Below, piece after piece: positions 1 through 12,004 of a stretch of 64,000 nucleotides of DNA. Source of the DNA: Lasiodiplodia sp. COLG20 (taxonomy: Eukaryota; Ascomycota; Dothideomycetes; Botryosphaeriales; Botryosphaeriaceae); contig VNWV01000006.1 of NCBI GenBank assembly GCA_009801085.1, positions 620,001 through 684,000 of the forward strand, written 5' to 3'. Below the pieces are notes generated by a model. It did no database searches. It was not told the DNA's origin and saw only the letters and a list, made by a program, of their open reading frames with translations. Made by a program: the position numbers and the translations under genes. Position 1 is the first letter of the stretch; each line of letters starts with the position of its first letter.

Positions 1-127
1 TGACGAGGGACGGGAAGGTGTTTGCTATTGGAGGGTTTTGAGCGGGCGGAGACACACTTGTGAAAAGATAAGGAACTCAATATTTCCCACCGTTTATAAT
101 TAATTATACATGAGTGCACATCATTCC

Positions 128-759
128 CTACAAGTACTTGCAAAACTGTGGCTCATCCACCTTGTCCGTGCGGATTTCGAAAGGAATGCAGTTTTCTTTG
201 CCGACCTCGTGACCGTACGCCTTGTCAGCATAGACAATATATTCACCGTAGGTCTGTGTCGGGCAAGCCAGCCAGTTGCCACCGTCGTAATACAGCTGCG
301 AGATGTCCGGACCAGCTACACGAGTGAACTTATCGGTCACGTGGTCGAATGTGATGGAGTTGTACAGAGGCCCGAGGTAGGAGAAGATACCTCCAGCGGC
401 GCCGGAGATATCGATGTAGGCTTTGGTGTAAAAGTTAGAACTGAAACGCCAAGAAATGAGTGCTTTGGAAATAACATACTCTGCTGCGTGTTCTGTGTTC
501 CATCCCCGTACGTGTTCAATGCGCCCGCGCTGTTGGGGCCGTCGAGCACCGGCTCGACATCGCCGCAAGTGGAGTTGGTCTCCTTGCCGATGTAGAAGAA
601 TCCGCCGGACGCCTTGACGTAGCTGTAGTGGATTGGCTGCTCGTACGCCAGAACGATCATCTTGAATGGGCCCGTGTCGGGGAAGCGGGGATCAACCGGG
701 ACGGCGGAGCCGAGTCCGGCGGAGACAAGAGCGGAGGCGATGACGGCTGCGACCTTCAT
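128..759 (-). CDS. Small secreted PhiA-like / IgE-binding-type cell wall protein
   Basis: I read two exons, 759-512 and 440-128, separated by a 71-nt intron (511-441, GTACGG...TTTCAG), giving about 186 residues. The N-terminus starts MKVAAVIASALVSAGLGSA, a clear secretion signal. After it comes an aspartate/phenylalanine-rich start, a PIHYSYVKASGGFFYIG stretch, a Cys near residue 60, and a C-terminal part with the pattern W-L-A-C-P...Y-I-V-Y-A-D...C-I-P-F. This arrangement (P-I-H...V.A.G..F..G, then W.ACP, then a late C..F) is that of the fungal PhiA / IgE-binding surface protein family, which are cell wall or secreted conidial proteins. Length is typical. The start was chosen because a signal peptide follows directly; an upstream in-frame ATG at 843 would put 28 non-signal residues in front. 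The assignment rests on motif resemblance, so the family is likely but the exact role is inferred. Confidence 0.68.
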
Positions 760-1684
760 TTTGTCGTTGAGGACCGTCGGTAGAGGAGAGTTGATGGAGA
801 TGGTATGGATGTTTGGTTCTGGTGTGAGATGTAGAAGGTACACGAGGCAGACAGACTATTATTATATGCGCAGTGTCAAGCAGGGTAGACGCAGTTAACA
901 TTCGCCGCCGGAGATGGACGGAGAACAGCCTCGCTCGTATTTTTGCTTGGCTTGCGTAGATCACGAAACACCCCGCACATAAACAACGACTACATTCATC
1001 GAAACAGTATTGATTCGTATGCACAGACCGCAGTTTATAGTCACACAGGCATGCGAGAGACACTCGACTTCATTGAAATTGCTCGTCGAGGCTCCAAATC
1101 GCTAGCCGTTGTGCAGGTCTACAATCTATTTTTGGATGTTCAGCTGCGGTTACTCTGTGGAGGAAATCAGCCCGCCTATGCAGCAGTGCAGAGTGAATAA
1201 AATACCGGAATAAAACACCCCTTGAGTTGATGACGTATGTTGTATCACCAGAGACATATCCATGCCGAGAAAGTAATTATAGAAAGACTCTAGCTGTAAC
1301 AAGCTAGGCGCAGCATGTCGTCAAGTGGACACAAGTAGTAGGCTGTTCAAGTAGCCAGCCGCGGTCGGCTCCCACGTCTACTGTTTTGTGCACGGTACAT
1401 TCGTCCGAACAGGATCGGTAGGTAGGCAAACGTGTAATGATCTTTGTTGATTGGGCGATCAGCTTGGCATTGACCGTGTGGCTCCATCAGCTCTTGCCAG
1501 GACCCAAAACTCTATCTTTCATATTCTCAAACTTGCTCTTTACGTGAAGGAATAGTAACTTCAATGATAGAGATGAGAGTTTAAACCGAGAGTCGATACG
1601 GTAGAGGCCGCCTCCGCAGTCCCAGTTCCGCGCGCATATCCAAAGAGAGCGCGGCAGATATATTTCCTATGCTTCTTTCTAGGT
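760..1684. other. Intergenic, no gene seen
   Basis: About 0.9 kb between the start of the PhiA-like gene and the 3' end of the HET gene. Open frames here are short and show no domain, no conserved motif and no splice pattern that would join them. It presumably holds the promoter of the PhiA-like gene. Confidence 0.5.
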
Positions 1685-3967
1685 CTACGCAAGCACGATA
1701 TCCTCAAATATTCGGTCTGCTTTGACCCACGCTTGAAGAACAATGAAACCAAGATTGAGCCTGTAAAAGAAATCCCCTCTTTTCTCAACCATCAAAACGT
1801 CAACAATAGGCTCATGGTAGTCTCCCTCAAGTTCCTTCTTGTATTTGCCTGGCCGCATGTCCAACTTGCATCCTTTACATTTGCACCAGTCCTGTGGAGG
1901 ATAGAAGTAGCTGTTCCCGATCGACATTGAAAGAGCGATAAAAGTGAGACGTCTTGTGCATCTGCTCGAGGTGAGAGGTCGGTTGGGCATCCTCGCCTTA
2001 TGTTCTCCAGAGTATAGCGCTCCGACCCGTTTGCCACGATCATCCATAATATAGCAAAACGTTCTCCAATCGTTGCAACAGACGCTATGTAACTTGCAGG
2101 GATCGGGTAGCCTATAGCAAATGTTGAAAGATGCCGTTTGAGTTCGACCGAAGAGTAGGCGGGAATTCGAGTATCCGTTGAATGAGAGAGCACGGTTGAC
2201 AAGTACAGATCGAGGAGCACCATCGACCGTTATACTCGCAGTACTGCAGTCACCCCCTGAGAATGCTTCAACAAAGAAGTCACCATAGCTTGGTCATTGT
2301 AACTCTCGGAACTCGATCTGGCGCCCAAATCTGCCTTTTTCCAATCGCAGAGGGCGTTCGATACACCCGAGTGACCAGGACAAGGCCATAACTCGAGACC
2401 AGCCTGGGATGCCATCTTCAACTTCATTAGCCTCAATTGCTAGAAATAATGTCTTGTCCTCGCACTGGTAAAGCTCGAACCATCTCACAAGTGCCCCACA
2501 GAATTCAACTCCACCCCAACCATAAATACGACTATACGAGGTGTGCTCAATTTCGGCGGCAATTGAAGACCAGGCCCAGCTAGGAAATGTGGATCGGGTT
2601 TCGAGACGCGATGCATTTGAGTACCATAGCAAAGCCTGGTTGAAGTCTGGCCGTGGCATTAAAAACATTGAGCAGTCTGGTGTAGGATATAAAGCATGCA
2701 TTATCCCAACAAAGGCGTTACAGATGTCTGACTGGTAACGCAAGGACCGTGCAGTATATGCCTGCAAGTGACGTACGTATGCGTCGAAACGATCTTCCCG
2801 CGGGTCATCCTGCCATAAGCGGATGTCCTTCCATTCTGGGAATTTCTCGGTTCCATCTTCCGTGCGAGATGCGGTTTCGCAGACGAAGTAGACTTGACTG
2901 GTGGTAAAGAAAAGCTTGCGTCTGGAGAGTACAGCTTCTTGATACGTCCATCCTCGGGTCATCCATTTAGACTCTGACAAACTCTCTTCCATAGATGGCA
3001 GTAGGTTTGATAATATTCCTAGTCCGGGAATATGAAAGGCCTTTTGGGTGGGAGCGTTGTGGCGTTTTCTAGAGATTCCAGCGATTCCTGAATTCATGTC
3101 CGTGCCTGAAACATCGATAAGCACAAGCAGAGCTGTGCTAAAAACGGTATCCATAGCATCAATCTGCGCTGCTCGGATTTTTGGGTCATCTTGGATAATA
3201 CATAAACGGTCGGCCCAGAGGTATCGCTGTCCCAAGAATAAGCAACACTGCATAGCGTCTAGGATCGTGTTCGGTATCGTCTCCCTCCGTAACCCTCCGG
3301 GCTGACAGAGACTACTGAGAGTCAAGCGTTCGGCTCGGACTTTTAAATTTAAAAGATCGGGATTTTCGCCCCAGACATAGCTTAGAGCGATAAATTCCAT
3401 GTTCTTGTTCGCCAGCACGAGCTGTTGATCCCAAACATCGATCAGGTAGAAGTTTTGTGGAAGAGGTCGCGAGGGAGGATCCCGATCCCGACAATTCGGA
3501 TGGTTTTGAATGCACCTATCAAGCTGCGATCGGATGGTCTGCCAATTTATCTCACTTCCAACGAGCGAGTGGTGTTCTTGCTCTTGCCGACGAAAGCCTA
3601 ACGTTGAGAAGGGTACTTCCAATATCCCTGTATTGTATTCCTCGCTGAAGAGGGCAACGAAGCTGCTCCCGTAACTGACATCGTTATCCAGGTAAAGTTG
3701 GAGAATGGGCCAAGATCGCGACTGGGCCCTGACAGCACACAGGAAAAGGTCTGTACCCACGTCGTCTCGTGTATCTGAGAGAATGCTCCTTGCAATGTGG
3801 GAGATCAACTGACAGAACGGGCATTCTGATCTGATTGGATCAGGAACTGTGGTCCACAGCTCAGTGTCTCTGGGGAATTCGCCGCAAAAGAAAAGATGGG
3901 GAAGTTGCATCCGCGACAATTCTCGCAGAGAGGCAGTGGAGGCTGTCTCTGGGAGCACCGAAAGCAA
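1685..3967 (-). CDS. HET-domain protein (heterokaryon incompatibility)
   Basis: About 740 residues. The N-terminal part has SECPFCQLI (residues about 48-56) as found before many HET domains. The HET core follows: FIALSYVWGE (about 192-201), then TIPNTILDAM and YLWADRLCIIQDD, which are the three classical HET motifs, and WMTRGWTYQEAVLSRR. The C-terminal part ends in LNLGFIVLQAWVKAD, the usual GxxxVxAW end of long HET proteins. An in-frame TGA lies at 2296-2294. The same reading frame stays open beyond it down to 1685 and carries the expected C-terminus, so I infer a 60-nt phase-preserving intron (2303-2244, GTTACA...CTGCAG) that removes the stop. HET proteins trigger cell death upon non-self recognition in filamentous ascomycetes. 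The start at 3967 is the first plausible ATG; cysteine-containing sequence upstream (to 4125, another frame) could belong to an earlier exon. Confidence 0.82.
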
Positions 3968-6029
3968 CTTTTCTTTTTCTTGGAACTCCTTCTCAAAAGG
4001 CGACGAAATATTAGGCGATAAGAAAGGTTCAGTCCCCTCCTGATATGACTGCCGAATGGGTGACGAAAGACCAGGCTTTTAGAAGAGTCGAGGAAATTCC
4101 TGACATGACGTCCGAATGGGCCCATCCAAGGGAAATTTCTTTTATTCCACGTTCCAACCGTGTCTGATAGCTCCCAGTAAGAAATCCATCGTTACCAAGC
4201 TGTGTTGGAAATTATAGTCACTTTGTCATTTCGACAAAAGTCGAGGTGTGACTTGCTGTATTCGGCAAAGTTGACCGGAAGCTGAACAGATGATCTTCGC
4301 CTTCGAAAAGAGATCGGACCCAGGGCTGCCTCCTGCTCTGGATGATAACCACCCGGACTGCCTCTGACTGGAGTACTGGACCCGTTGGCGTTCGGGATGG
4401 GACAAGGGGCGATTTGGGAAGGGGCGTCCACCACACACGCCAAGTTGTTGAAGCCGCTAAAAGAATTCCGACGTTGGATTAGCATTGTGGTATCATCACA
4501 AGCTACCGAACACGAGTATAGATTTGATCAACAAGAAATTTGAAAACTGCGTGAAAAGCTATCGTGATTGCGGAACCACTGTTGCGAAGGTGGAAAAGGC
4601 GCGGTTAGCAGACTGAATGATGAGGGACTGAGCGGTTAAGTCTTCGAAATATGTGGGTCGGTGCGGCGCGGGGGCTAAGCGCTCTGCGACTCAATCGCTT
4701 TGGGCCCACTTAATCCTTGTGAACCAATGATAATGACCGCTTGCCATATCCTCCTTGTCGATCACGCTTTACTTCCCGCCTGGGTCCGTCGGCGCTTAAT
4801 CGCTGACAGAGCCTGCCGGCGGTGGTGCAGACATAACGCGCGCAGGTTGTAGGCAATGGTCCGTGCATTTGAGCGCGGGCGATTGGCTGTCCGACTTTGC
4901 ATCAATCGCGCGTGCTAATCCAAGGCGATTAAATACACTGGTAGCGCTGACAAGATGTTGGCGGCGGATTTTCTGGGTCGATAAGTGACGCATTAGTTGA
5001 ATAAAAGAAACCATACATGAATGATACCGCTGGTGTACATGATATATAGATTTGAAAAGTGCTACGTCTGCATTGAAGAACGTGGGCCTTGGAGAAGGAA
5101 GTCTTCGGCAACCGCTGGTAGTACAGAGGGTATCGTAGTCGAAGGATAGAGTGACGAAGGGTGAATTCTTGCCTCAGCCTTTTCTTTTTTTTTTTTTTTC
5201 TTAAAAAGACCGTATGCGCGTAGTTTAATTCTACATACACGTCTGGGCAATAGCTTCAACTACTGATGAGTAAAAGAAAGTCACGCTAGCTTTCAGCTGC
5301 GATACCCTCCTGTAACACCATGTAGGGTGGACTTGAAGGGTAGGGTAGACTCGCGTATATATCTTAGTCTTCACAAGTCTTCTACCTCCAAATCCCCACC
5401 ATCAGCATCATCACCCTCTGTTATACCGCGCAGTCAAAGGTCACGAAGCCGTGCCATCTGGGATATGTGTGCTACGTCTCCATGAACCCGGTATGTGATA
5501 CATCTTTGAACTTCACAAAGTGCCTTGACAAGAAAAGAACCGACGAAGGTGTAAGAAGTTGATAGAATGCTCAATTGTGACACGAGTTCTGAGAACGAAT
5601 CTCTGTCCTCTGTAGCTATGAATCTGGGCTGCTATATATACGTATCCCTGACTACTATGTCTGAACTAGTGAGTTTCGGACTCGCTGGCATCTAACATGT
5701 GATATTGTGGCTTCTTGGTTCTCAATGTGTGGCAGTGAGGCGAAAGGAGTTAGTTTCTGACAGAAGGCGCCGCCACACTGGGTGGCAAGCATAAGGACCA
5801 ACAACACTACGAAAGTACAAAACAAGGAGCCAACCAACCAAATTCTTCTCAATCTCTCCCACCCGCCGCAAAACCTGCCCCTCACGTTTCACTTCTTCCA
5901 CTTCAACCCTCACATCCCCATACCAATAGACCTCCACACCGCGCACATCTTCAGCTCCTCCAACCCCTTCGCCCGCTGACCCAGCAACGACCACCCTCCA
6001 ACATTTCCTCCCCAGCCTCAGTACCACGC
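3968..6029. other. Intergenic, no gene supported
   Basis: Two kilobases without a recognisable gene. A 97-codon open frame on the minus strand (4485-4192) has no motif. A 15-base T run lies at 5185-5199. The region 5650-6000 has long open frames on both strands with low-complexity content, which may be the eroded beginning of the ankyrin relic that follows. Confidence 0.45.
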
Positions 6030-6530
6030 AAACCACCAACGACAACAGCCGCACAGCGCTGCACCATGCCCTGCCCCCGCACGGCGACCCCGCCGCGAAG
6101 CTCGTCGCCACGGCATCGCGCCCCATCGACATCTTCACCGCAGCCCAGCCGCTGCGGGCCGCCGTCACCGCGTAGGACACGCCGAGGGGGTCCTCACGCC
6201 GCTGCGCTGCGCGGGATGCAGAGCGGCGACCTCGCCGCCGTCAGGCTGCTGCTCCTCCACTGCGACACCGAGGACCTCGACGCACGTGAGTCGCTGCGCC
6301 TACGTTGTCGGGGAGTTGCTTGGTGAGGGCGCCGGAGTTGATGGCGAGAGAAGGTTCGGGGCGGCATGGAGCTGCACGTGGCGGTGGCTGGTGGGTGGGT
6401 GGAGTGCGTGGCGCAGGTCGCGAGCGCGGCGTGATGCGGTCGGGGATGCGTACGGCATGCTGCTGCACACAGCGGTGTGTGACGGCAGTAAGGAGGTCGA
6501 CAGTTTACTGTTGGATGAAGGGATTACTGT
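6030..6530 (+). pseudogene. Decayed ankyrin-repeat gene fragment
   Basis: Ankyrin-like pieces appear in order on the plus strand but in different frames. First comes NDNSRTALHHALPPHGDPAA (about 6038-6097), followed by a stop at 6172. Next is MQSGDLAAVRLLLLHCDTED (about 6216-6275), then ELHVAVAGGWVECVAQV (about 6368-6418), then MLLHTAVCDGSKEVDSLLLD (about 6459-6518). The spacing fits four ankyrin repeats. A good GTGAGT donor at 6283 suggests one original intron, but the other frame changes have no splice sites, so the gene looks broken. It runs head-on into the 3' end of the NLR pseudogene on the other strand. No N-terminal domain was found. Confidence 0.55.
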
Positions 6531-9500
6531 ACCGTTTTTTGACGTTTCGAATTCCGTCCTACAGAGAAGCTTTCGCCGTTGTCGGCTTCGTTCGTCTCGC
6601 TTTTGGGACTGAAACCATCATCATTGCTGATCTGGGACGTCCGTTGCTCAAGCCATTCAATGACAGCCTTCCGGGATACATGACATCTGTCCTGAAACTC
6701 GCGAGCCAACTGCAGTGGTGTTTTCCCGTTAATGTCGAGGGCCTGTAAATTTGCACCGTGCTCCACTAGAAGCTTGACCGCTTCCAAGAAGTTTTCTCTG
6801 CAAGCATGATGCAGTGGTGTTTGTGAAATGATGTCCTTGACCTCCAGAGCAGCATTGCACGATATTAGTGCTCTCATGATTTCGACGCAGCCTAACCTGG
6901 CGGCTAGGTGTAGACATGTCTTCTTGTTGAGCCCGTTCCTTTCGTTTATGTATTTTTGTGACGGGATGTAGTCCTCGAAGCCGTGTTGATACGGGGCCTT
7001 TCTACTGACATTAAGCAGAATCTGGACGGCCGCCGTGTTGCATTGTTCCACAGCCTTGAACAGATATGTGCACTGCACCGTGGGGGACAAGAGCTGATCA
7101 ACCGAAATATAGCCCTCTCGATCGACACCATGAGCACACATGAAGCTCAAAACTTTATTGAAGCCCTGTTCAATAGCTATATGGATTATAGTCAACATTT
7201 TGCCACGGCCTTCCGCCATGAAGAGCTTTTGGAGTGCGTCAGGGTCGACATTTCCGGAGTCCTCTCCTGAGAAGAGATGGAGAAAAGATAGCAGACGATC
7301 ATCATCAATCGAAAAAAGCAGTCTGGGGCCATATTGGGGCACCGAATCGACATGTGCTCCTTTTCGAACTAATCTTTCGGCCAGATTCAAATCGCCGTCA
7401 AAGAACACCGTTTTGAGGCAATAATCCAGCGACGAACCGGGATTGTCCAGAGCCAGGCAAGACTCGACAAGCTGATCTCGGACACGTGGATCGAAGTTTT
7501 GCCAGGGGTCAACAATCGTTTTCAAAGCCTCTTGAATGTACTGTTCGTGGCATTCTTGGCAGACACTGTCTTTACTCCGCTGCAGGAGTTTAGCAGTAAT
7601 ATCATCCGAGCCATCCTTGCACGCGACATTGAGAGCAGTTCCAAGCGCACCCCCTTCCTCGTGAATGTCTACACCTCTCTCAACGAGGGCTTTGACAACG
7701 TCAAACATGCCTTTGGCTGTGGCCAGGTAGAGGTGAGAAGTCATGAAATATCTTCCATCGCTTGTTCTGTATGTCATTTCGTGACCTGTCGGCCCATATC
7801 TCCTCCAGGTGTCACTGCCAAGCGAGCGGAGTACCTGCTTCGATATGACTTCTGCCTCAAGCTTGAAGTCCGTGTTGACCATTTCTAGAGCCATTCCTTG
7901 GAACCCCAGATGTGTGCTGAGGAGAACAGGGCATGACACTTGTGGTCCTTCGTGCTCATCTACTTGTACTGGCAACGGCTGGTTGTTGAAGCAAAAAAAC
8001 CATTTGAGGAGGCATGACTCTTGCTTGAAAAACTTTTGGATCTGCACGGCGGTCTTTGTGTGTTGGCTGCAACGTTGCGCATGATCAGGCCATCTATAAA
8101 TTGCGTATTCCAGTAGGGGAAAATCAGACAGGTCGCGGTCCCACGCGGTCTCTTCTTTAGCTAGGTTGAATGGTAATGGAAAAGGGCCTGGGACATCCGG
8201 GCAAACGCCTGCGACGGATGGTAAAACGCTTTCCAAATATCCGAGATATATGTTGAGGATGGAAGAATGTGCAGGTATTTCATCAAAATGCTCCAGAAGA
8301 CCAGGGTGCATACGCCCTGAAATCAGGTACTCCTTGACGGAAAAATGCGCAAGCTGAAGGCGTTCGCGGTCGGCGTCGTGCGAGTCTAACAACACGAGGC
8401 TTCAACATACTTCCACTATCTCTCGAGGATCAGGCATCCGATTGATGGGATCAAAAGATGGTGTCTCGGTCAAATCGACAGCGATCAGGTCGATAGCTTC
8501 AAAAAGTTCCAAAGGTCGTTCTGCAAATGCCAGGAATTGAAGAAGCTTTATTGCTTTCCATTGCTGCGTCTCCCACAGGTCATCGATGATCCGGTAGTAT
8601 GTCTCGTCCAGTGTTTTTGGCAAAGATGACAATCGTTGACATAAGCTTTTGAAGTTAAGACAATCCTGTATAGCCTGGATCTGACAGGCGACCCAGCGGA
8701 ACCTGAGAAAAGTCAGCACGACTTTAATATACGGTAATCCTGTGCAAGCATGATGAGTCTTTCTCTACTTGGCTCTAAATGTAGAACAGGGGAGGTCTAC
8801 TAACATTCCATCGGCCTTTTTGGTAAGTGTGTCTTCGATCAATTTCTGTGCAACCGGGTGGTTGCGCCAACGGCGCAAACGAGAGGACTCGTAATGGATG
8901 TGCTTGCGGACAAATGCCTTGATATCCTCCTCGACTGTCTTGGGAGTAAGTTCGAAAGCTGTACCGATGGCCTTCAGTTCCATTTCTATGTCCATTTCCC
9001 TGCGGCTGGAAGCAAGGATTCGTAGGTCTGCAGCATTGACGCTATTGGTTCCTTTGATCCATAGGAGTACATCGCGTCTCGTCTCCTCTTTGCGTTCCAA
9101 TTCATCAAGACTATCGAGTACAATCGTGACTTGTTTGACGAGGGCGGCCATGGATATGAATATTTTTCCTAGGTCCTCGTCTGATGGTTGTTCGTCTTTC
9201 TTCTCTTTCTTCTGTTCAAAAAGTTTCTTCATCGCGCTCATCATAGCGATTGAGTTGCATAATGAGTGACCGCAGCAGACTACCCTTGGAACGGGTCTGC
9301 TGATCGTTGAATGCAAAGTAGAAGTAAAGAACGATGCGATCGACTTCTAACTTCAGGTGTTGAATCGCTATCGAACACAGAATTGTTTTTCCGCATCCGG
9401 CAAGGCCGTGAAGCTATAGAAATGAGCTCCTCGTATTCTTCCATTCAAGGAACTTTTGGCTCTTCAGGAGCTAGTCTCCTGAATTACTGAGTCCCTTATT

Positions 9501-10723
9501 ACGTTCATCGATTGCGATGTTATAGTTGCCCGAAGGATCGAATGTAGAAAGCCACTTCTCCACCTTTTCAACTTCAAGCATTGCTTTGGTCTCGGTTGTG
9601 GTATTTTGAACACTTTGAATTGTTCTCGTATCTTGAAAGAGTTAATCTCTAATCAGCTACTTTAGAAAGATATGTACCCACTGTCTTCGAGCTGCTTAAC
9701 TAAAGGCTGCCCCTTCTCAACGTCTTCTTGAGGTGCGAACTGTAGAAACTCCCTGGCGTACGCCGCAGCAGTCAATGCCGCGTAGGGCTGCCATCGGTCG
9801 TTCTTATGCGAGTCTGTATAGTTATATATGCCGCGTATGACGAGGCAAGGGAAACTATTCATCATACCCGCCGCTTCCATTTTAAAACAAATACAGTGCC
9901 CCGGCACCTGCGCAATAATCTTGTTTCTCGCACTAGCATCCTTGACGAGAGTGTTGCCAGAGGCAATAGTCCCGTAATGGAATTGAGGATCAGTTCCAGA
10001 AGGACGCTCCCGACGTTTGACCTCTTCCTCTGAAGGACAGTGAGGGCAGGTCTTGCTTGGTTCTCCAGTATCCGAGTCGTCAAAATCAAAGTCCTCATGG
10101 TCGACGGCCGAAGGTTCAGAGACGTGAGAGAAGGTAGACTTGAAGAATCTGTCATTTTCGAGTCCTTGGTGCACGTATCCTGGTTTGTTGCTTTCCATCT
10201 TAGGGGTGATGCGTTTCGTGTGTTCCGGAACCTTTGATGGATGCGCGTCATGGTGTGCTTGGACTCGTTTCAGGATTTTCAGCGGGAGGGCCGAAGGCCT
10301 ATTCAGTATTCCAATTTTCTCAAGCTGACCGTCAGGCCTGGCCTTTTGAAGATCATACTGGTAGACTCCGCCCGAGTTCCCATCAGGCTGACTGATGACA
10401 ACGTCACCAAGGCGGACATCGAACCCCTTGCGACGAATTCCGGCCCCAATTCCAACAAGGAGGCACATCGTGATACTGGGAAATGATCTGAACAAGTTGG
10501 TTGTTGTTGTGGCTGCTGCCACTATACCATACGCGCCTGCCTCGAGAAAGGCGATGATGACATTGTGGTCTCCGATCTTTCCAAACACGTACACGTTGGT
10601 ATCCGTTGATTGCGGGATATGGTCGGCAGGGGGATCATGCTGCTCATCCAACATTTGAGTGGCAGCTGTGAGCTCAATGTTGAGGGCTGCGATCCAACCA
10701 ACGGTATAGCACGATTTCGTCAT
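6524..10723 (-). pseudogene. NLR: PNP_UDP - NACHT - ankyrin receptor, disrupted
   Basis: One receptor in pieces. Exon 1 (10723-9682) is a nucleoside-phosphorylase-like PNP_UDP domain: YTVGWIAALNIELTAATQML at the start and CLLVGIGAGIRRKGFDVRLG, with MEAAGMMNSFPCLVIRGIYNY late in the domain. A 50-nt intron (9681-9632) joins it to a STAND linker and then a NACHT domain with Walker A LHGLAGCGKT (about 9413-9384), Walker B TIVLDSLDELE (about 9139-9107), and a winged-helix part (RPLELFEAIDLIAVDL). The C-terminus (8400-6524) holds an AHFSVKEYLISGRM linker and ankyrin repeats. Lesions are in-frame TAG at 9473-9471 and 9416-9414, both where the family has Trp, a frame change near 9180-9250 without splice sites, and TGA at 8404-8402. 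Intron 8804-8703 is normal. This architecture is a known fungal NLR class; this copy should not make full-length protein unless the stops are sequencing errors. Confidence 0.8.
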
Positions 10724-12004
10724 GATGATCTCAAAAAAAAGTGTGTTTTTGAAGAATAATTGCGCAAAAGAGCTTTTATACCAGTTTCAGAAACAATCGG
10801 GAGAGGATTGGGATGTTAAATCTTTCGGAGAGTCGAAGGCTTATTGCTACCTAGCCGATCAGCGATGGTGGACACAACCTGACAAATGGCGACGCCATGT
10901 TTCAGAGATCGGGCATGCCGTTTGCTGGTGTCACAACAAGATTCCCTGGATCAGCCTGCATTATGCCCCTTGTTGAGATGAGTGTTTTTGACGAGGTGCA
11001 TAGGTGAGATTTGACCTTCATCCCATTCGAAATAGACGAAACCTGATCCATACCCATTAAAATCGCCACAATCATTTCTAGTCTTATTGCGTTTTGTTAA
11101 CATTAAGTACACCCATCTCCTGCGATCGGTGGCTAGCGTACAATGGCTTTTCTTTGTTCCAAAGGTCGATCTGCCGGCTGCCCAAAACATTAGGCGCTAG
11201 ATAATTCGACTTGTTACACCATTATCAGCTCTTGTTCCGGGCCACCGCCACAACTCACCGTAGCAATCAGCCGCAGGACAGGACTGTAAAAAATCAAATC
11301 CTCACGTCAAATGAGCGAATCACCACCAAATGTACCACAAAGATGAAGGATACACCACTTGAAGCGTCGGTTCAGTGGGTGAACGAATAGACTGCGTGAT
11401 AATCATCGTGATCGGCGCGTTGATCAAAAGTTTTAACGGGTGGAGACTGCACCTCGCCAGCCTCAATAACTTTCTGCAGGCTGCCATCTACGAACCCAAC
11501 TCTCAGCTACCCATTGAAGGCGATTTTCCGAATATCTCTGTCAGCTCTAATGATGATGAGGGCATTTTCAATGAATTTACACGGCCGCCAAATGCCATTT
11601 GTTGGCTAGACAAATGAGGTTTGTGGGTGGCAGGGGTGGACAGGAGTCGCGCACGCCTGCTGCGAAGCAAAAGGTACACCGACCAACCACGCCAACACGA
11701 GCCGCGTCGGACCCATTTCACTATATTCTTCTTGTCTCCTTAGAAGACCTACACGACAGTGTGGCGCAATGGGGAAGGCTGTATCCATACACTGCCGCGC
11801 CGGCGCTCGCGAGGCTGTGTCTGCTGGCGCAAAGCGTCCCCACCGAGTGAGCTGTCAAAAGCGCCAAGCCATAGGCTGCTGCCTGACAGTCCCATCAGCC
11901 TCATCCACCGACCGAGAGGACATCACGATTTTGACCGCTCTTTCTGCAGCTCAGATCCTATCAAAACATTTACGAACCCATCTACGCGACCGCTGCTATT
12001 CAAA
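10724..12004. other. Intergenic, no gene seen
   Basis: 1.3 kb between the broken NLR and the second HET gene, which point away from each other, so both promoters lie here. The open frame runs upstream of 12005 in phase with the HET gene back to 11759, but that stretch is arginine- and serine-rich with no domain, so it is more likely 5' leader than protein. Confidence 0.5.

Noticed and set aside
110..595. 161-codon plus-strand frame opposite the PhiA-like gene
   Set aside because: Antisense shadow of a gene with signal peptide, family motifs and a proper intron.
4192..4485. 97-codon minus-strand frame
   Set aside because: Overlapping frames of similar length in all three phases, no motif and no signal; likely chance.
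8402..8404. TGA in the NLR read as selenocysteine
   Set aside because: Filamentous ascomycetes are not known to use selenocysteine, no SECIS-like structure was seen, and the same gene has other lesions.
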